A DNA stretch of 64,000 bases from Sphaerosporella brunnea (lineage: Eukaryota; Ascomycota; Pezizomycetes; Pezizales; Pyronemataceae). Position numbers and translations under genes: made by a program. A model generated the notes under the pieces. That model was not told the DNA's origin. It saw nothing but the letters and a program-made list of their open reading frames with translations, and made no database searches. Every line of letters begins with the position of its first letter. Position 1 is the first letter of the stretch. The stretch is taken from NCBI GenBank assembly GCA_008704415.1, contig VXIS01000015.1, forward strand, positions 186,001 through 250,000. The letters run 5' to 3'. This document shows positions 32,738 to 45,602 of this stretch, in pieces.

Positions 32738-34172
32738 ATATGTTGCACTTTCCCACTTTCCTCGCCCTCAACAAGTTGGTCTTTAACTACCACGAATAAA
32801 CTGAGCACTTTATATAAACTTTAGGATACCGTCTGCTTGCTCGACCACGGCTGTCATGCCATATCACTCCGAGGTCACCCAATTTCACTCGCTCTCACTC
32901 GACACACCTGAAAAACCATTCGCAAGATAGGAGGCACTTGGGCTAATGTCCTTGTGTACGATGTATGATTTAAACAAACAAACACCTGAAAAACCAACGC
33001 AGACAAATCTTCTTGCTATGTAAGGAGGAGGGGAATGAGATGTGGTCGTCACTTGAATACCCTCTCTCTTTCCTACTAAACTACAACTTGTCAGTGAGGC
33101 GATAGAAGAAACAAGTTCAAGCAAGCGAGTGACGGCCCATGACGCCGATTTTAACTGCTGAAGATATTGAGTCGTGCTCGGACATGAGCTTGAGAAGCTT
33201 GCAGCTTGGGCATGGCTGGAGAGTTAGGTGTATTACTTTCACGGAATCGTAAGGTATCCAAGATTAAAAGCACCTTTCTAGATCTGGGAACTTAGAAAGC
33301 TGCAATTTGAACGATGAGCTCTCGAGAAGATCTAGAAGTGCTGGTCGCGCTCATCTAGCCGTTGACTAAAGCAGTGGCTGCACGATAGATCACTCACCGA
33401 ACGCAGCTCATAACCGCCATTAGCGCGCAATGTATACCTTGGAGAAATTCTCCCACTCACTCCGCTCCTTATGAGCAGAAAACCTGGTAAAAACCAGCAC
33501 AGACCAGCACTAACTATGGCACTGCATGTAACTTAATGCTACCAGCCTCCTCCCCTCTCCCCCCGCACCAGCCACTGCGGATATGTGGCAGCCTCGATCA
33601 ACCGGCTCCGAACTCGATGTGGAATTTCCATAAGCAGGAAAACATCCACCCCGGGCCCACCCCCCTGCCAGACCCCTAGTGTTCCGCGCATGTTTCGAAC
33701 TAAAGGGCCCTTTTCTAGCGAACTTCTTTTTTCACAACTGCCTCGGACACATGGATGCCACGGCCGGCACCGGCAAACATGTATTTTTTTTTCCCGCAAC
33801 TGGTCAGGTTCTGAAAGGTTAACCCCCTTTTTGGGGGTCTGGCACTTTTCCGGATTTGCGGGTGTGTCGAGCGGAAGTGGGAAAGATGAAAGTTACTTAA
33901 AAGTGATTTTTAAAAGTGTGTAGATCCGTGGTATCTTGAGCATAACATAACCAACATAACCAGCTATCATCCAACATCCACGCGCGCACGCGCGCATCAT
34001 CATCCTATCATATCAAAATGTCCAACCAAACCAGCCTCCAAGAATCTAAGTGGTATGTACAAGCAACCCAAAGCTTGTGTGTGTGTGAGTCCAGCAGAAA
34101 AACGAAACACCAAAAACGTGACAAGAACTCCCGAAAAAACAAAAGAGCAATATCCAATTACAGCGTTCTAAT
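32738..34172. other. Intergenic with one LINE tail
   Basis: Apart from the short LINE tail at 32919-32981, no gene or repeat is recognised between the MITE and the transporter. Confidence 0.4.
32919..32981 (+). mobile_element. 63-base LINE tail with target-site duplication
   Basis: Very short 5'-truncated copy of a third LINE family (GCAAGATAGGAGGCACTTGG, ending ATGATTTAAACAAACAAA). Perfect 15-base direct repeats ACACCTGAAAAACCA flank it at 32904-32918 and 32982-32996. The same 3' end, in opposite orientation, occurs at 41509-41648. Confidence 0.85.
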
Positions 34173-35831
34173 TTAACCCTCGTAATGCTCTCCCTTCGCC
34201 TCCGCCTTTGCTTCCTCCAGCGTACGCCGGTAGTCCTCCGCCGGAATCCAGCCAGGGCTCTTGCGCGCGCTGGACACCGTCTGGTACAGCTCGTCGACCT
34301 CCTCGAGCGACAGACCCTTGGTCTCGTAGATGAAGAAGTACACGAACAGCACGGCGGCGGCAGTGCAGCCTCCCCAGATGAAGAACACGTTGGTGCCCAG
34401 GTGTGCGCTGCCGGGGGTGGAGTCGACCATGTAGGGGGTGGCATAGGCGAGAGCCCAGTTGAAGAGCCAGTTGGTGGCGGTGGTGACGGAGAGCGCCTTG
34501 GCACGGATCCGCAGAGGGAAGATTTCTCCGGTGACGACCCAGGCGACGGGACCCCACGAGGCGGCAAAGAAGGCGATGAACATGCAGACGAAGGCGATCA
34601 GGACGTTGTTGGCTACGCCGCTCTTGGTGGTGATGCCGACGATGGCGACGATGAAATGGAAGATAGTCATTCCGACGGCACCCCAGAACAGCAGCTGGCG
34701 ACGACCGGCCTTCTCGACCAGCCAGAGACCGGGGATCGTGGCGAAGACGTTGATCAGGTTGGTGATCAAGGCGATGGTGAATGCGTTCTGAATGCCGGAC
34801 ATTTGGAAGAAGTGGGTACCGAAGTAGAAGATGCTGTTTAGAAAGTTAGCATGACTGGGGAAAAAAAAAAAGGAATTTCCAGGAGAGAAACTACTCACAA
34901 GTTGATACCAGTCAGCTGCTGGAGACCCTGGATGGCGCAACCAGTCAACTGTCTCTTGAACATGCCACCCTTGAGAATATCCGTCCAACCGGCCTTTCCA
35001 ACGCTCTGCTCGTACTCGTAGTTCGCGCGGATCTCCTCCAACTCGTTCATGATCGATGGGTGGTCCGAAGGGAGTTTTCGCAGGCGGCAGAGAGACTTGG
35101 CGGCACCGTCGTAGTTGTCCTTCATGATGAAGTAACGCGGAGTCTCCGGAAGCATCAGCATACCGCCGATCAGGATGATTGCCCACAGGAACTGGATAGC
35201 AACGGGAATGCGGTAGGATCCGGAGTCGTTACGGTTCTTCGATCCCTGGTTGGCGCAAGAGGCAAGGAACAGTCCGATGGTGATGGCCCACTGGTAGCAT
35301 CCGACGATGGTACCACGGATCCACTTCGGCGCAGACTCGGACTGGTAAAGAGGCACAATGGCGGAAAGCAACCCGACTCCAAACCCGGCGATGGCACGGC
35401 CGGCAATGAAGAGGGGCTGAGCGGTGGCAGCAGTCTGAAGGCAAACTCCGAGTGTGAACACTCCGCAGGCCACAATGAGTCCGAGACGACGTCCGATCTT
35501 GTCCGCAAGCCAACTGGAGCCCAGAGCACCGAAGAAAGTTCCAGCCGAAAGAATCGAAACGATGAGGGATTGTTCCTCGGCGGTCAGGTAAGGCTTTCCG
35601 TTGGCGTCAAAATGTTTGGCGAACTGCTTCTGGAAGTAGTTCATAGCCAAGATACCTGAGATGGTACCGGTATCATAACTTGCAAAATGTAAGCTTGAAT
35701 TCCATAGTACAATGGGAGAAGGCCTGTGCTCACCCAAAGAGAATACCACCAAACGCAACGAACATGCCGACGATGATGGCCGGGGCAGCAGCACCGGCCT
35801 CGTCGGCAGGCTTTCTCAGCATGAAACCCAT
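34173..35831 (-). CDS. MFS hexose transporter
   Basis: Three exons on the minus strand: 35734-35831, 34899-35678 and 34173-34833, giving 512 aa. A plasma-membrane sugar transporter of the MFS sugar porter family, 12 predicted helices. Signatures in order: GGILFGYDTGTISGI in helix 1, WLADKIGRRLG in loop 2-3, AGRAIAGFGVGLLSAIVPLY, PETPRYF at the end of the N-half, GLQQLTGINF at the start of helix 7, WLVEKAGRRQLL in loop 8-9, and ETKGLSLEEVDELY after helix 12. QQLTGIN is the sugar-binding signature of HXT-type glucose carriers. Both introns fall inside conserved blocks and splice exactly. Closest in type to fungal high-affinity glucose transporters; exact sugar not determined. Confidence 0.92.
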
Positions 35832-35954
35832 GATTTCGGTATATAGAGTGTCGACCTGGTATTCACTGCTGCTGGACCACTCGGGAGAAAATTGAGGGCT
35901 GGGTGACTTGGTGTGGGGGATCCAGATTCCAGAATTCTAGGCGGGAAACGGGAA

Positions 35955-35962
35955 TTATATAT
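35955..35962 (-). promoter_or_regulatory. TATA box of the hexose transporter
   Basis: ATATATAA on the minus strand, about 125 bases before the ATG at 35831. Confidence 0.45.
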
Positions 35963-38900
35963 GTTCTGTCTCTGGGGGGCTCTGGGGGAGAAACTTGGAT
36001 GAGGCGCTACCCACGATTCAATCTGGGCCTTGGCCCTTGCGAAGTGTGGAGGTTTCCCCAGGGCCTTGCAGAGCATAGCGCGATCTAAGCACCAGGTTGT
36101 TCGAAGGTGTCACGGACGGGTCTTCCCGGAACAGTGCGATTCTTACTCTACAGATGTCATTTCATTTGGCGGAGCGTGCTTCTCCTAAGTGGTCGTGTGC
36201 AGCAGCATCTGGGCCCCAGGACTTTTCCCACCCCCTCCCAGTCTACGTGAAGCAGGCTCCCCTCAATATTGAGTAAGCCGTATCTAGTATCTGAACCAAT
36301 TGCCACCATTAATGGTGTCAGCATTGAGGCAAATACTGGCCACAGAGCTTGTACCGAGACCATCGTTATCTTCTCCATGTTTTTGACCGGCATCTCCAGC
36401 TTTTCCACTCCCCACACACGCGCTTTCCCCGCCAGTTTCGACTTGCAGGTCGGCCATGCATGCAGTGATGCTAAGTGCTGGGGCTGCAGTGATTTAACCA
36501 GGAGCATCGAAGGTGGTGGTTGTTAAGCCGCCTCCCGGAAAAACTCTCGGTTCCCATATCCGATTGGATCTAACCGGAGAGGGGCGGACTTAATTAACGC
36601 GTGGTTACAGATCTGGTTTGGCACGTTTAAAAGGTGCGGAGCCGCCGGGCGCTACGTCATGAAAAAGCTTTGCTACGGGAGGCAGACTTGGCCGCATCAT
36701 GAGCCTTATTCGACCTTGAAATCTAGAGTGCAGCAAAAAAAAAAAAAAAAAAAAAGGGCGCCTTCGACTGCCTTTTTTGCACTTTTGCCATCGTGAGAAA
36801 CCCCAAACACCGGATCGGGGTGTGTGGGCGCTGACGAAAAGCGCCCGGCGAACTGTCCGAGAAAGTGTTCAAACCTCAAAGAGGGGTGGCGGGATTTTTC
36901 CGTGATCGGCAAATTATTTTCCCTATTCCCGACCTCTTCGTTGCCACCGACGTCTCACTTGTCTCAGCCTCAGACCTCTCAGGGAAACAAAATTTTTATG
37001 CACCACGTATCTCGATTGGGCTCGCTGTTTCTAGGCCGTGGGAGGCGATCGAATAACTCCAACAGAGCTCTGGAGCAACCTGCCTGTGCGGAGGGCTTGG
37101 GGACAAATCCAGCTTTCATGGGCCGTGGCCAGTGCCGGGGCTCCACAACGGCAGCAGCGGATGCCAACCGGTGTTTCTCCAGTGTTGATGCACCTTGGTT
37201 AGCCCCCACCGTTTGGTTTACCGGCGTGACGAAGCGTCGTCACTAAGGACTGGAGAACCCCGGAAAATTTATTATACGGCCGGGGATACCTTTGTCCGTC
37301 ACGCGGAGCATCACCCTCCGAGGTCCAGAGCCTGCAATAAATCGAAGCATGCTACGGACGGGAAGATCTCATTCGAGTTCAGAGTTTCCATGAATTCACG
37401 TTGGTTGTCTCGGGGCCTCTGTGTGTGCATGTAGCAACCGTGAGACTTTACGAAGAGCGATACAAAGTGATAGTCCCTCAAACCCCTAGCTTCTTGTTCT
37501 CTCCCACATCCCCCACATTATCAGGCGCGTGTTTAACCCTCGTCCCCCAGGTCTGTAGGGGATAGCTTGCATATGCGGACAGGCAACTGCCTGCCACCCT
37601 TTTTTGAAGACTGCCAACCACGGTTCAACGGATATTTGATTTTCCTAGTTCGGCTTTTATGCTCTCAACGTGGTGCTCGTCTATGATGTGCATAAGCTTG
37701 GATGCAATACGATATCTTTGGAGAGAAGAACTGCACGTCTTCTACAATTCTCTTGGTCCTGCAGAACAGTGAGGAGTTGACACTCTAAATTTACAGCCAC
37801 TAGATAACGACTCTCGACCGATCTGGGCTTTTCGTTTCGATCTGACCTTCTCAGAGACTCAAACAGTCAAACTCTCTCACTTGGTGCGGGAAATGTAAAA
37901 TAGCGTCAGCATGTACCTCCTTTAGAAATTCTAGTATGTACGAAATACTCAAGGAGTCCTAGCCAAAGTAGCGGGGGCCGGTGATGGGTCCGGTATCAAA
38001 AGTTACGTTGACTGGGTCGGGTCTCTCCTTTTGATGGCTTTTGATCCCCATCCACTTGGACGGGATCTCCTCTACCTCTACCTCCACGGGGAAGTGCGGA
38101 GAAAGCTGTTTTCCATACAACCTTCGTTCGTCATGGAAAGCACGGAAAGCGCAGGTTTCCTTGTAGAGCGGGAGTGCACAGATCCGGTTTGACTTCCCCG
38201 CAGTTCCCCGCTCTCCGCTCGGTGTTCGCCTCTCCTCTTTTCGGATACATACCGGGCTTCAAGCCGCTCCCAACTAGATGCATCTTAACCGGGCAGACTT
38301 CATCAACAAGCGGGGGCCTGAAGGAACTTCCCGCGCTTCTAGATCTTAACAAGTTCCAACAGCATCAAGTGGTGACGTTGGAAAATTCCTTTTGTGCCCC
38401 GTGGGGCTGAAGGAATTTGTGGCGAAAAAGGCAATACTTAAAATCTGACCGCATCATGTGCGCAACCCAATCCTGAAGAAGGTTGGGATTTGCTTTTGTG
38501 TGTGGCTCGCTATAACATCAGCAAACTGTGTGCAACATTTTCTGCACAATATGGATCTGTCGGGAGGCAAAAACGTGGCCGGGAGAAAAGACTTCCGCCT
38601 AAACGGCTCGGAACGGAGGTGAAATTGCTTGTTTTTTGTGGCAACGGCAAAATGCACGTCTCTGTCAGACGGCGCCAGCAGTCGAGATCCACGTTCAATC
38701 GACCCTCAATTGTTTTTTCATTGAGTAACAGCTTGCGGTATTTCATGGCAGGCAAGGTGAAATCTCATCGAGGTTGCAGTTCGATAACGGGAGTTGTTCC
38801 TCGGTCATCATGGCTACGCACAGCCCGATTTACCTGTAGATAGAGTACATGTGTACTTACACATGAAACCTCCTATTAAAATGTATTACACAACGAGTCT

Positions 38901-41436
38901 TTCGGGCGCAACAGGACAATAGAAACATATTGGAGAAATTTCCATATTGCGCTGCACACCGAGTTTGATATCGATAGATAGATCGATACACAAACACCGG
39001 AAAACACCCACGTCCTCAAATAACCACGTCGAGGTATGCAGTGCTGTGCGTGCACGAAGTATGCGCAGGCCACGCGAGAAGAGCTGTCAGGGGCGATATG
39101 CATACATATCTATCGCGATAATGTTAACACATGGGCCCGGCATTGATCGAATACCGATGACGTTCGCCGTCGATACAAGCTTTACAACCCAAACGCCAGG
39201 GTTTCACCAAGACGGGGCTCGAATTCTGGGCGTTTGATAGCGATGTCGCTTTTTTGTGTGCGACCACCTCCTCCAGTTCCGCCGCCTTGTCTTTGGGGTG
39301 CGTCATCCATCGACCACATTTTTCGCGCAAAGATGCATGCTGACAGCTCGCTTTTTGAGCATCTAAATCGGTTCGGCCGCAGTTAACTGAAACCCGGAGA
39401 GTTCAGCGAGCCTTCAGTTTTAGTGGAGCTGGCCCGACCGACTATACTCACAACACATGAGATCACCGAGGTATCGGCCTATCCGAAATGTGGGGATGGC
39501 GATGCTGCTCGGTAGCCCCAGTTTTTCCCCGGATGTTGTGTTGCTACTAGTTGCGGTTCGGCAGGTTGAAAGGAAAAATACGAGCTTTCGGCCCTCTAGC
39601 CGACTATGACACCATCCGAAGTATTTTGGTCGCCGACTTCATGAAACTCGTCGATATTCAAGTTTTTTCAATGCTTCGTCAGATACCGGCGCGCTGACAT
39701 TCTACGCAACTAGTCTTGTGGGGTGTCTTCCCCAAGATTCGGATGCCTTCCGAACTGTGGCTAGTATCCCCGGATTTTTGTCTTCACGGGGATTGGGACT
39801 TGGCCGCGATCGGTATAGAAAAAACGAGGGCCGAGCTGTGGGCATTGGGCAAAGAGTTGCCAATTGTCTAGGGACCGAGCGACGACTAATTAACGACGTT
39901 CTATTGCCCGCCTTCTGTTTGGTTGGGATACGATCGCGAAATTTTTTCTTCCGGCTTCATCACCTTCGGAATGAGACGGCACGGCGAGCGGTTAATAATT
40001 TTACCGCCGAGTACTGTCCCAGGTTTATCGAAGAGTACATGGAAGAGGAATCGGAAATTCCGTGGGAAAATTTCATAACACCGCCATGAAGGCAAAGAGT
40101 CGGAAAGTGGACTCAAAAACCACGCACAAGATCCTGAACCCAGCTTTTCTTTGGGCAAAGGCTGCCGACATTCAGATGTCAAATTTATCGCAGATACCCA
40201 TGGCGGCAGCGTCAACCGCAAATTCGAATACATAGCTACGGATGATATGTATGTCTGAAACTTACGCACTTTCCGATGGCAGACGGATGCTGCAGCAACC
40301 GCGAGTAGGCAGATCAGTATTCCCACAGGCTCCACATCTTCCACTGCCTCTAAAAACAGTGGCGCAAATTTTTTTGTGCATGTCGATATCCCGATGCTCG
40401 GTGAACAGCATGTGGGTTAGTTACTCAGCCAAAAGTCCCGATGCTTCCATTTATACCGGAAGTGCCATGGTAATTGATTGCCGCAGAATGGTGACTCGGC
40501 AGCCTTGATATGGGAGTGGCCGGTAACAAATCACCGAAATGCGTTTATCTTAAGTCATTATTCTCTAAGTACAGGAAAAGCTCTCTCTATCTTACAGTGC
40601 GAGCAGTGAGCGGCGAGTATCTGTGGTTCGGAGAACAGAACCGCCAAGTGCTTGCGTGACGCACCATGGCCGAAACCCCCGAAATCTGACATCTTTTGTT
40701 GACTGTCGCTACCCAGAAGATGCACAAGGGCTCGAATGGCATACCCGCTCCGCTAGTTGGAAAGCTCGAAGATGATAGCGGTTGGTGAATGGAATGAGGG
40801 CTGCAAAAGCACGCGCAAATGTGAGATAGTCACTTTCGGAGCCAGAGCGTTTGGAAACATCGTATGGAAGGGCAGAGGTGCACTTGCACACTTTTTTAAT
40901 TTTCCACCAGCGCGAACAGGGAGAGTTGTACATACACAGCACGCTATATCAGTATTTCAAGTTGCCGCAGCCTGCGGAGGCTCAAACTCGTCAGTTGTGG
41001 GGTTTTTCATCGAGTGATACCAGTGAAGCTATCTGGCGCGGCGTCTGCGGGCCGCCGTGACGAGTACAACAGCTATTAGATAGATGGCTGATTAGCATCT
41101 GGTTTCCAAAGAACGGCCATGTCAGGCTGGATCTTGAAGGGCCACCAGATGTACCCTCTTCATAAGAGTTGCCGGCTATCATGAGCATCTCGAGCTCTCG
41201 TTACCGAGGCCGGCTTGCAAGAAGCCTTTCAAGCTCGGCTGGTTTGGGGGGGGGGAGGATCTGCATCTCCTGTCACCGGTGCCGTTGCGCTCTCAGTCGA
41301 CCTTGCCTACAGGATCAGACAGATATGATGCGTCCAGTCCCTCTTTATCTCCAGCAGTGGTTCAAGTCCATGCCCAGCAGGTGTTCAACGTCGCCCCTCG
41401 TCGCAAGCAGTCCGAGCTGTTATAAATACGGGTTCT
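35963..41436. other. Gene-poor stretch of about 5.5 kb
   Basis: No gene could be supported. Open frames up to 147 codons exist (39718-40089 plus, 39901-40344 minus) but overlap each other on opposite strands and show no domain. A run of about 20 A occurs at 36736-36757. The region may be old transposon DNA too worn to recognise. Confidence 0.5.
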
Positions 41437-42636
41437 CAGTAGCCAGTCGAAACAGCCGGGCGGGCTTGGCCGGATGCTTTAAGCAGCCAGCCCGGCAGGC
41501 TTTTGCATTTGTTTTGTTTTGTTTTTGTTTTAAATCATACATCGTACACAAGGACACATTAGCCCAAGTGCCTCCTATCTTGCGAATCGGAGTGAGGCCA
41601 AAGGCCTATGACGGACAAAAGAAACCTGGTATCCTGTCCCCACGGGCGGGCTTTTGCATCACCCCAAACGATGCAGTGGCTTCCAGAGCTTAGGGATGGA
41701 TAAAATACCACCGGATACGAACGAGACTGTAAGAAACCTATCGCTACGTCCCGATCGGTTTCCGAAACTCGGCCGGTGATGCAATACGGCTTGAGCAACG
41801 TCAACCCCCCTCCGTGGAGGCGGATGGCGACGTCACTCCCCAGCGGAAAATATGAACTCCAGTCCGTCCGTACTGCTACATCTCTACCGACAGTCGACCT
41901 AATGCCGCGTAGACCAAACCCAAAACTGGTTGCATTTCGCCATTGGCACGATGGAACACATTCTGTGGGTGCTTTAATGCGAGTTCACGTTGCGCCAGCT
42001 GCTAAAAAGTGGAAGACAAAGCGCTATGAGTGCACTTATTGCGGTCAAACCGGTGCGAAAAGTACGCCTCGGCAACTTGAGCACTTGAGAGAGTGCATCC
42101 CATACCTGCGGCATCAGAGAGATATCGAACGCGGGGTAGAGCGGGTCGGGGGGACTGGGAGTGCCAGGGGCACCGGGGGGCTCGGCGACCCCGCCGAGCA
42201 GTATGCCCGTTCCTTGTGCGGCCCAGCAGCATGCACTCCGCGCGCCCGCGCCCGTGCTTTCCCGCCATCCCGCTGGCGTGTTTGATGATGGCCCCGGGCC
42301 TGCGCTGTAGAATCCCTATCATGACGTCAGTCCGCGACTTGTATATGATACGTATCAAACAATCACCTATTGTAGGCTACCGTACGCTACCGTGGCGGAT
42401 TGAAACTTGTCCATCCCTACCAGAGCTTCGAGTGATCCTCAGTGATGCCCTGCCACCAGAGTTTGATCGGCGCAGATAAACTTAGCAGGATCTGTAATAT
42501 TATTGAAAAGAACTATCTAGTGATTTCCTTCTAGTTGTACTTTTACACAGCCAACATCTTTTATGTACTTTTGATTTCATAGCAGTCTCCTGGGCTGCAG
42601 CCCAAACAGCCAGCAGGGTGGGCGGGCTGGCTACTG
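41437..42636. mobile_element. Inverted-repeat DNA transposon relic with BED-type finger
   Basis: Bounded by CAGTAGCCAG at 41437 and its complement CTGGCTACTG ending at 42636; the match extends outward over TTCT/AGAA. Subterminal AAACAGCC and GGGCGGGC motifs occur at both ends. Inside, a plus-strand frame (about 41890-42150) holds RYECTYCGQTG...RQLEHLRECIPYL, a CxxC...HxxxxC finger like the BED finger that starts many fungal hAT transposases. The catalytic part is missing, so this is an internally deleted or decayed copy. A LINE tail sits inside it (41509-41648). No 8-base target duplication was found. Confidence 0.6.
41509..41648 (-). mobile_element. LINE tail nested in the BED-finger element
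   Basis: 140 bases in minus orientation (TTTTGTTTTAAATCATACAT at the left, then the complement of the 32919 copy). Direct repeats GGCTTTTGCAT flank it at 41498-41508 and 41649-41659. Same family as the 63-base copy at 32919 but truncated further upstream. Confidence 0.85.
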
Positions 42637-44608
42637 AGAACACCGATGACAATTGTAAAACTGTAAATGACCCGCTGTGGCTTACTTAGTGGCTATAGGT
42701 GTATTTTTACCTTCGCCATCTATCAAACAAGAGGGAGGTGAAGGCACCCCAAACGTCGAATTAGACGAGAAGCTGTCAGATTGGCACACCATGATTGTTC
42801 ACCACACTATGGTGTAATTGGGATTTATGATCCCGATCACAACGATTGAGTAACCTCGCCAACATGACGACGATTATTGATTTTATCAAGAAATTGGTCA
42901 ACCAGCGCAAAAAGGTGGAGGCGGTACATATTGGAGGGGTGGCAACCCGGTACTGAGTGAAATAGTTGCTACAAGCAAGAAGGAAATAAGTTGGTGGATA
43001 CGTTATAAGGGGAATTAAGTGGGGTAAAGAAGCTGTTGGTGGTATTCTGTATATAGTGGCAAAGGGAGGAACAGAAGTAGTGCTACACGTTAAAGTGTGC
43101 ACCAATGTGAACCCACAGCCTAGAGGGGGGTGCGTGTTCTACCTATACAGGGCCCGGTGAGACGCCCATTCTACGAGAGCTTGTTTTGCTGGTGGAAAAC
43201 TATTCCCTTGACCGGTCCTACTCTATTTTGGCAAGGTAAGGATTTTTAACACCTTATTACCAAACACTTGTTCTTGATTTCCTCGAGCGCCAGGTCGTTG
43301 AGGAAAGTTGGATGAGTAGTCGCGATGATGCGCAGCGCAACCTTGAGGAGCAAAGCACCACTGTCCTCTCGAAAAGCCCGTCTTCACCATTACAGCTCCC
43401 CCTTGCCCACCAGATCAACCTAGGCTTACTCCATTTCCACAAGGAGCGGAAGACCATACCAACCAATCACTTCTACGAGTGAAAAAACTATGAACCCATG
43501 TGGCGACTGCTCACCACCTGCTCGAATCAGAAATCAACAAAGAGTGGCCAAAGTTGTACCCGCACGAGAGCATCGCACAACGAACGAGCTCTCATGAATT
43601 TCCCATTATGCGCCTCTATTTGTAATGTATGATCAACCTGCTGCAGACGGCTAATTTCCCTGACCTCAGAAATTGTCGTGGGAAAAGTGACAACTCGTAC
43701 GTTTCCGGCACTAAAGTTTGGCCATCGCACCTCACGATACGGGAAGGCTTACGTTTGTTTCATGAGCATGAAACATAATTCCGGGATCCGTGGACCGCAA
43801 GCCGGGTACTCTTAACTAAACCTTAACGCCTACCACAAAGCAAACAGCCGGTGTCTGGGACTACCTCGAATCAGCTGCAAGACTGGGGTAACGTAAGTAA
43901 TCTGTTGTTTCAAACTGAGAGTGTGCGTGGCATGTTTCATCAGGTGTGTAAGCCGAGTGACAGACTGTGAATGCCCCAATTACGCACTTTTCCAGGTTGA
44001 TCTGTCTGTAAAAAGACTAGTTTCAGCGTTACATTTAACCATTTCAATCTTTTATTATACTCTGTCAGACTATTCTAGAAGATCTGGGGGAAGCCAAATG
44101 GCGAGATTCATGATTCGGTTTTGAGACGCGCTAACTTAGCAGAATGTATTTCTCCAAAGTGAACCTTCGAGTTGAGGTTGAGTCATGCTCAATCACTGAG
44201 ATCCAAGCACTGCTTGTCACGTAGTAAGAACTTTGTGCCGCTTGGAACTGCGGCTTCAGGCCCTTTATCATAATTACAACCAACACAGGGAGCATACTCT
44301 CTCCATTCACCCATAGCACCTCGAGCTTGAACCTGAACATGTTAACCGATTGCATAGGCTCCCATGGACACTTCAAGCTGGGTAGAATAGATGCTCCACG
44401 AGGCACACACTTCACGAAAGACTTTAGCTTTTTAGGATCAATTGAATGGGCCCATCATACTCAGTATATAGCAAATAAATAAACAAAAAAGTAGAAGACA
44501 TTATCGTGCAGAAAGAGAAATCCCGCCCTGCGGCTATCCAAACATCTCATAGCTTCCCTCCAACCACATCACCTCTTTTTATTTGCCCTCAACCGACTTC
44601 CTGCCAAT
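42637..44608. other. Intergenic, no gene seen
   Basis: A 60-codon open stretch at about 43288-43480 (VVEESWMSSRDDAQRNLEEQ onward) looks mildly coding but stops quickly and has no known motif. Otherwise nothing recognised. Confidence 0.4.
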
Positions 44609-45551
44609 CTAGCACTTAGGCGGGTGAGCCTGGACGCTGCTGGCCTTCTTGAAGAGCGCAACTTCAGCATTTCGGCGGCGGACCAAGCCAGGCATCACCT
44701 TTCCACCCGCGTACTTCCACTTGGGGAGTTCTAAACGCAGTCAGAACACGGCATAATACTCAATGCAGGGAAAAAAGTTCCTACCCTGAGCGGCAACAGT
44801 GTTGGGGTTCTCTCCAGCATTCAGTCTCCTGATCAAGGAGGAAGTCTGGACATTGCCGCAGCCAACGTTATAGGCCCACGACGACAGAGCTGCGAATTGT
44901 GTCAAAACCCTCCCATTGTTTTCAAAAAAGGAATGCAGGAACTCACCTCCGAATTGGTTGTCGTTAAGCTTGATGGAGTCCTTGATGTATTTGCTAACGC
45001 ACGAGGTGAAGGTCTTGATATCGGTCTGGAGCAGCTTGGCGGCGGTGGTCTGAGTGAGCGGGAAGCTATAAGGTACCTCCGCGCAGCCCTTAGTCTTGCA
45101 AAGATGGCCGTATCCCACAGTCGGCAATCCAATAGGATCCGGGGCGGGCCGAGGCACAAAGCTGCTCCCATCAGTATTATTTCCAGTCTCCCAAGAAAAC
45201 CACTTACCCCTCAAACTCCTTAATCAACGCCACAGTAGCGGCATTGATAGGCGGCGGCGGGCAGGAACCACCGCCACCAGAGCTGCACTTGGTCGTGAAT
45301 ATTCCAGAATGTCCGGTCTTGACATAGTAGTCGGCAACGTAGCAGCCGTGCTGCGTCTTGTCCCACACATTGGATCCTTCGACGGAGGTTCCAGTGGTCT
45401 GGCAAGAAATCTGGATTTCGGTTCCTTTGGGGTAGGTACGGACTATGCTGGCGGAAGTGCTGGGAGAGGACCGGCAGTGCAGGTCGGTTTTCACTGGGTA
45501 GGCCGCTGCGAAACCGATGAGAGTTGCGGTGAGGAGGGTGAGGGCGTGCAT
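44609..45551 (-). CDS. Secreted GH24 lysozyme with SH3-like domain
   Basis: Four exons on the minus strand: 45208-45551, 44947-45161, 44785-44889 and 44609-44730, giving 261 aa. GH24 (phage T4-type) lysozymes cut the beta-1,4 bond between MurNAc and GlcNAc of bacterial peptidoglycan. A signal peptide covers residues 1-17 (MHALTLLTATLIGFAAA). Residues about 22-90 form a bacterial-type SH3 domain (CRSSPSTSASIVRTYPKGTEI), and a Gly/Ser then Pro-rich linker follows. The catalytic region is IKEFEGFVPRPAPDPIGLPT followed by VGYGH; the Glu, Asp and Thr of the T4-type triad can all be seen. Later blocks are LNDNQFGALSSWAYNVGCGN, SSLIRRLNAGENPNT and GLVRRRNAEVALF. All three introns splice in frame. 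It probably acts outside the cell against bacteria. Confidence 0.9.
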
Positions 45552-45602
45552 TATGTGTGGTTTGGGAGAGAGCTTGAGATGTGTTGATTTTCTTGCTTCT
45601 AG

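Noticed and set aside
34185..34841. 218-codon plus-strand frame rich in Gly, Asp and Glu
   Set aside because: Antisense to the transporter's C-terminal exon; composition reflects the codon bias of the real gene.
39718..40344. Two overlapping frames of 123 and 147 codons on opposite strands
   Set aside because: Neither has a motif, good start context or an intron pattern.
41437..42636. 8-base target duplication expected for hAT elements
   Set aside because: The bases outside the termini (CGGGTTCT and AGAACACC) are inverted, not direct, repeats, so they belong to the terminal repeats and no duplication can be claimed.
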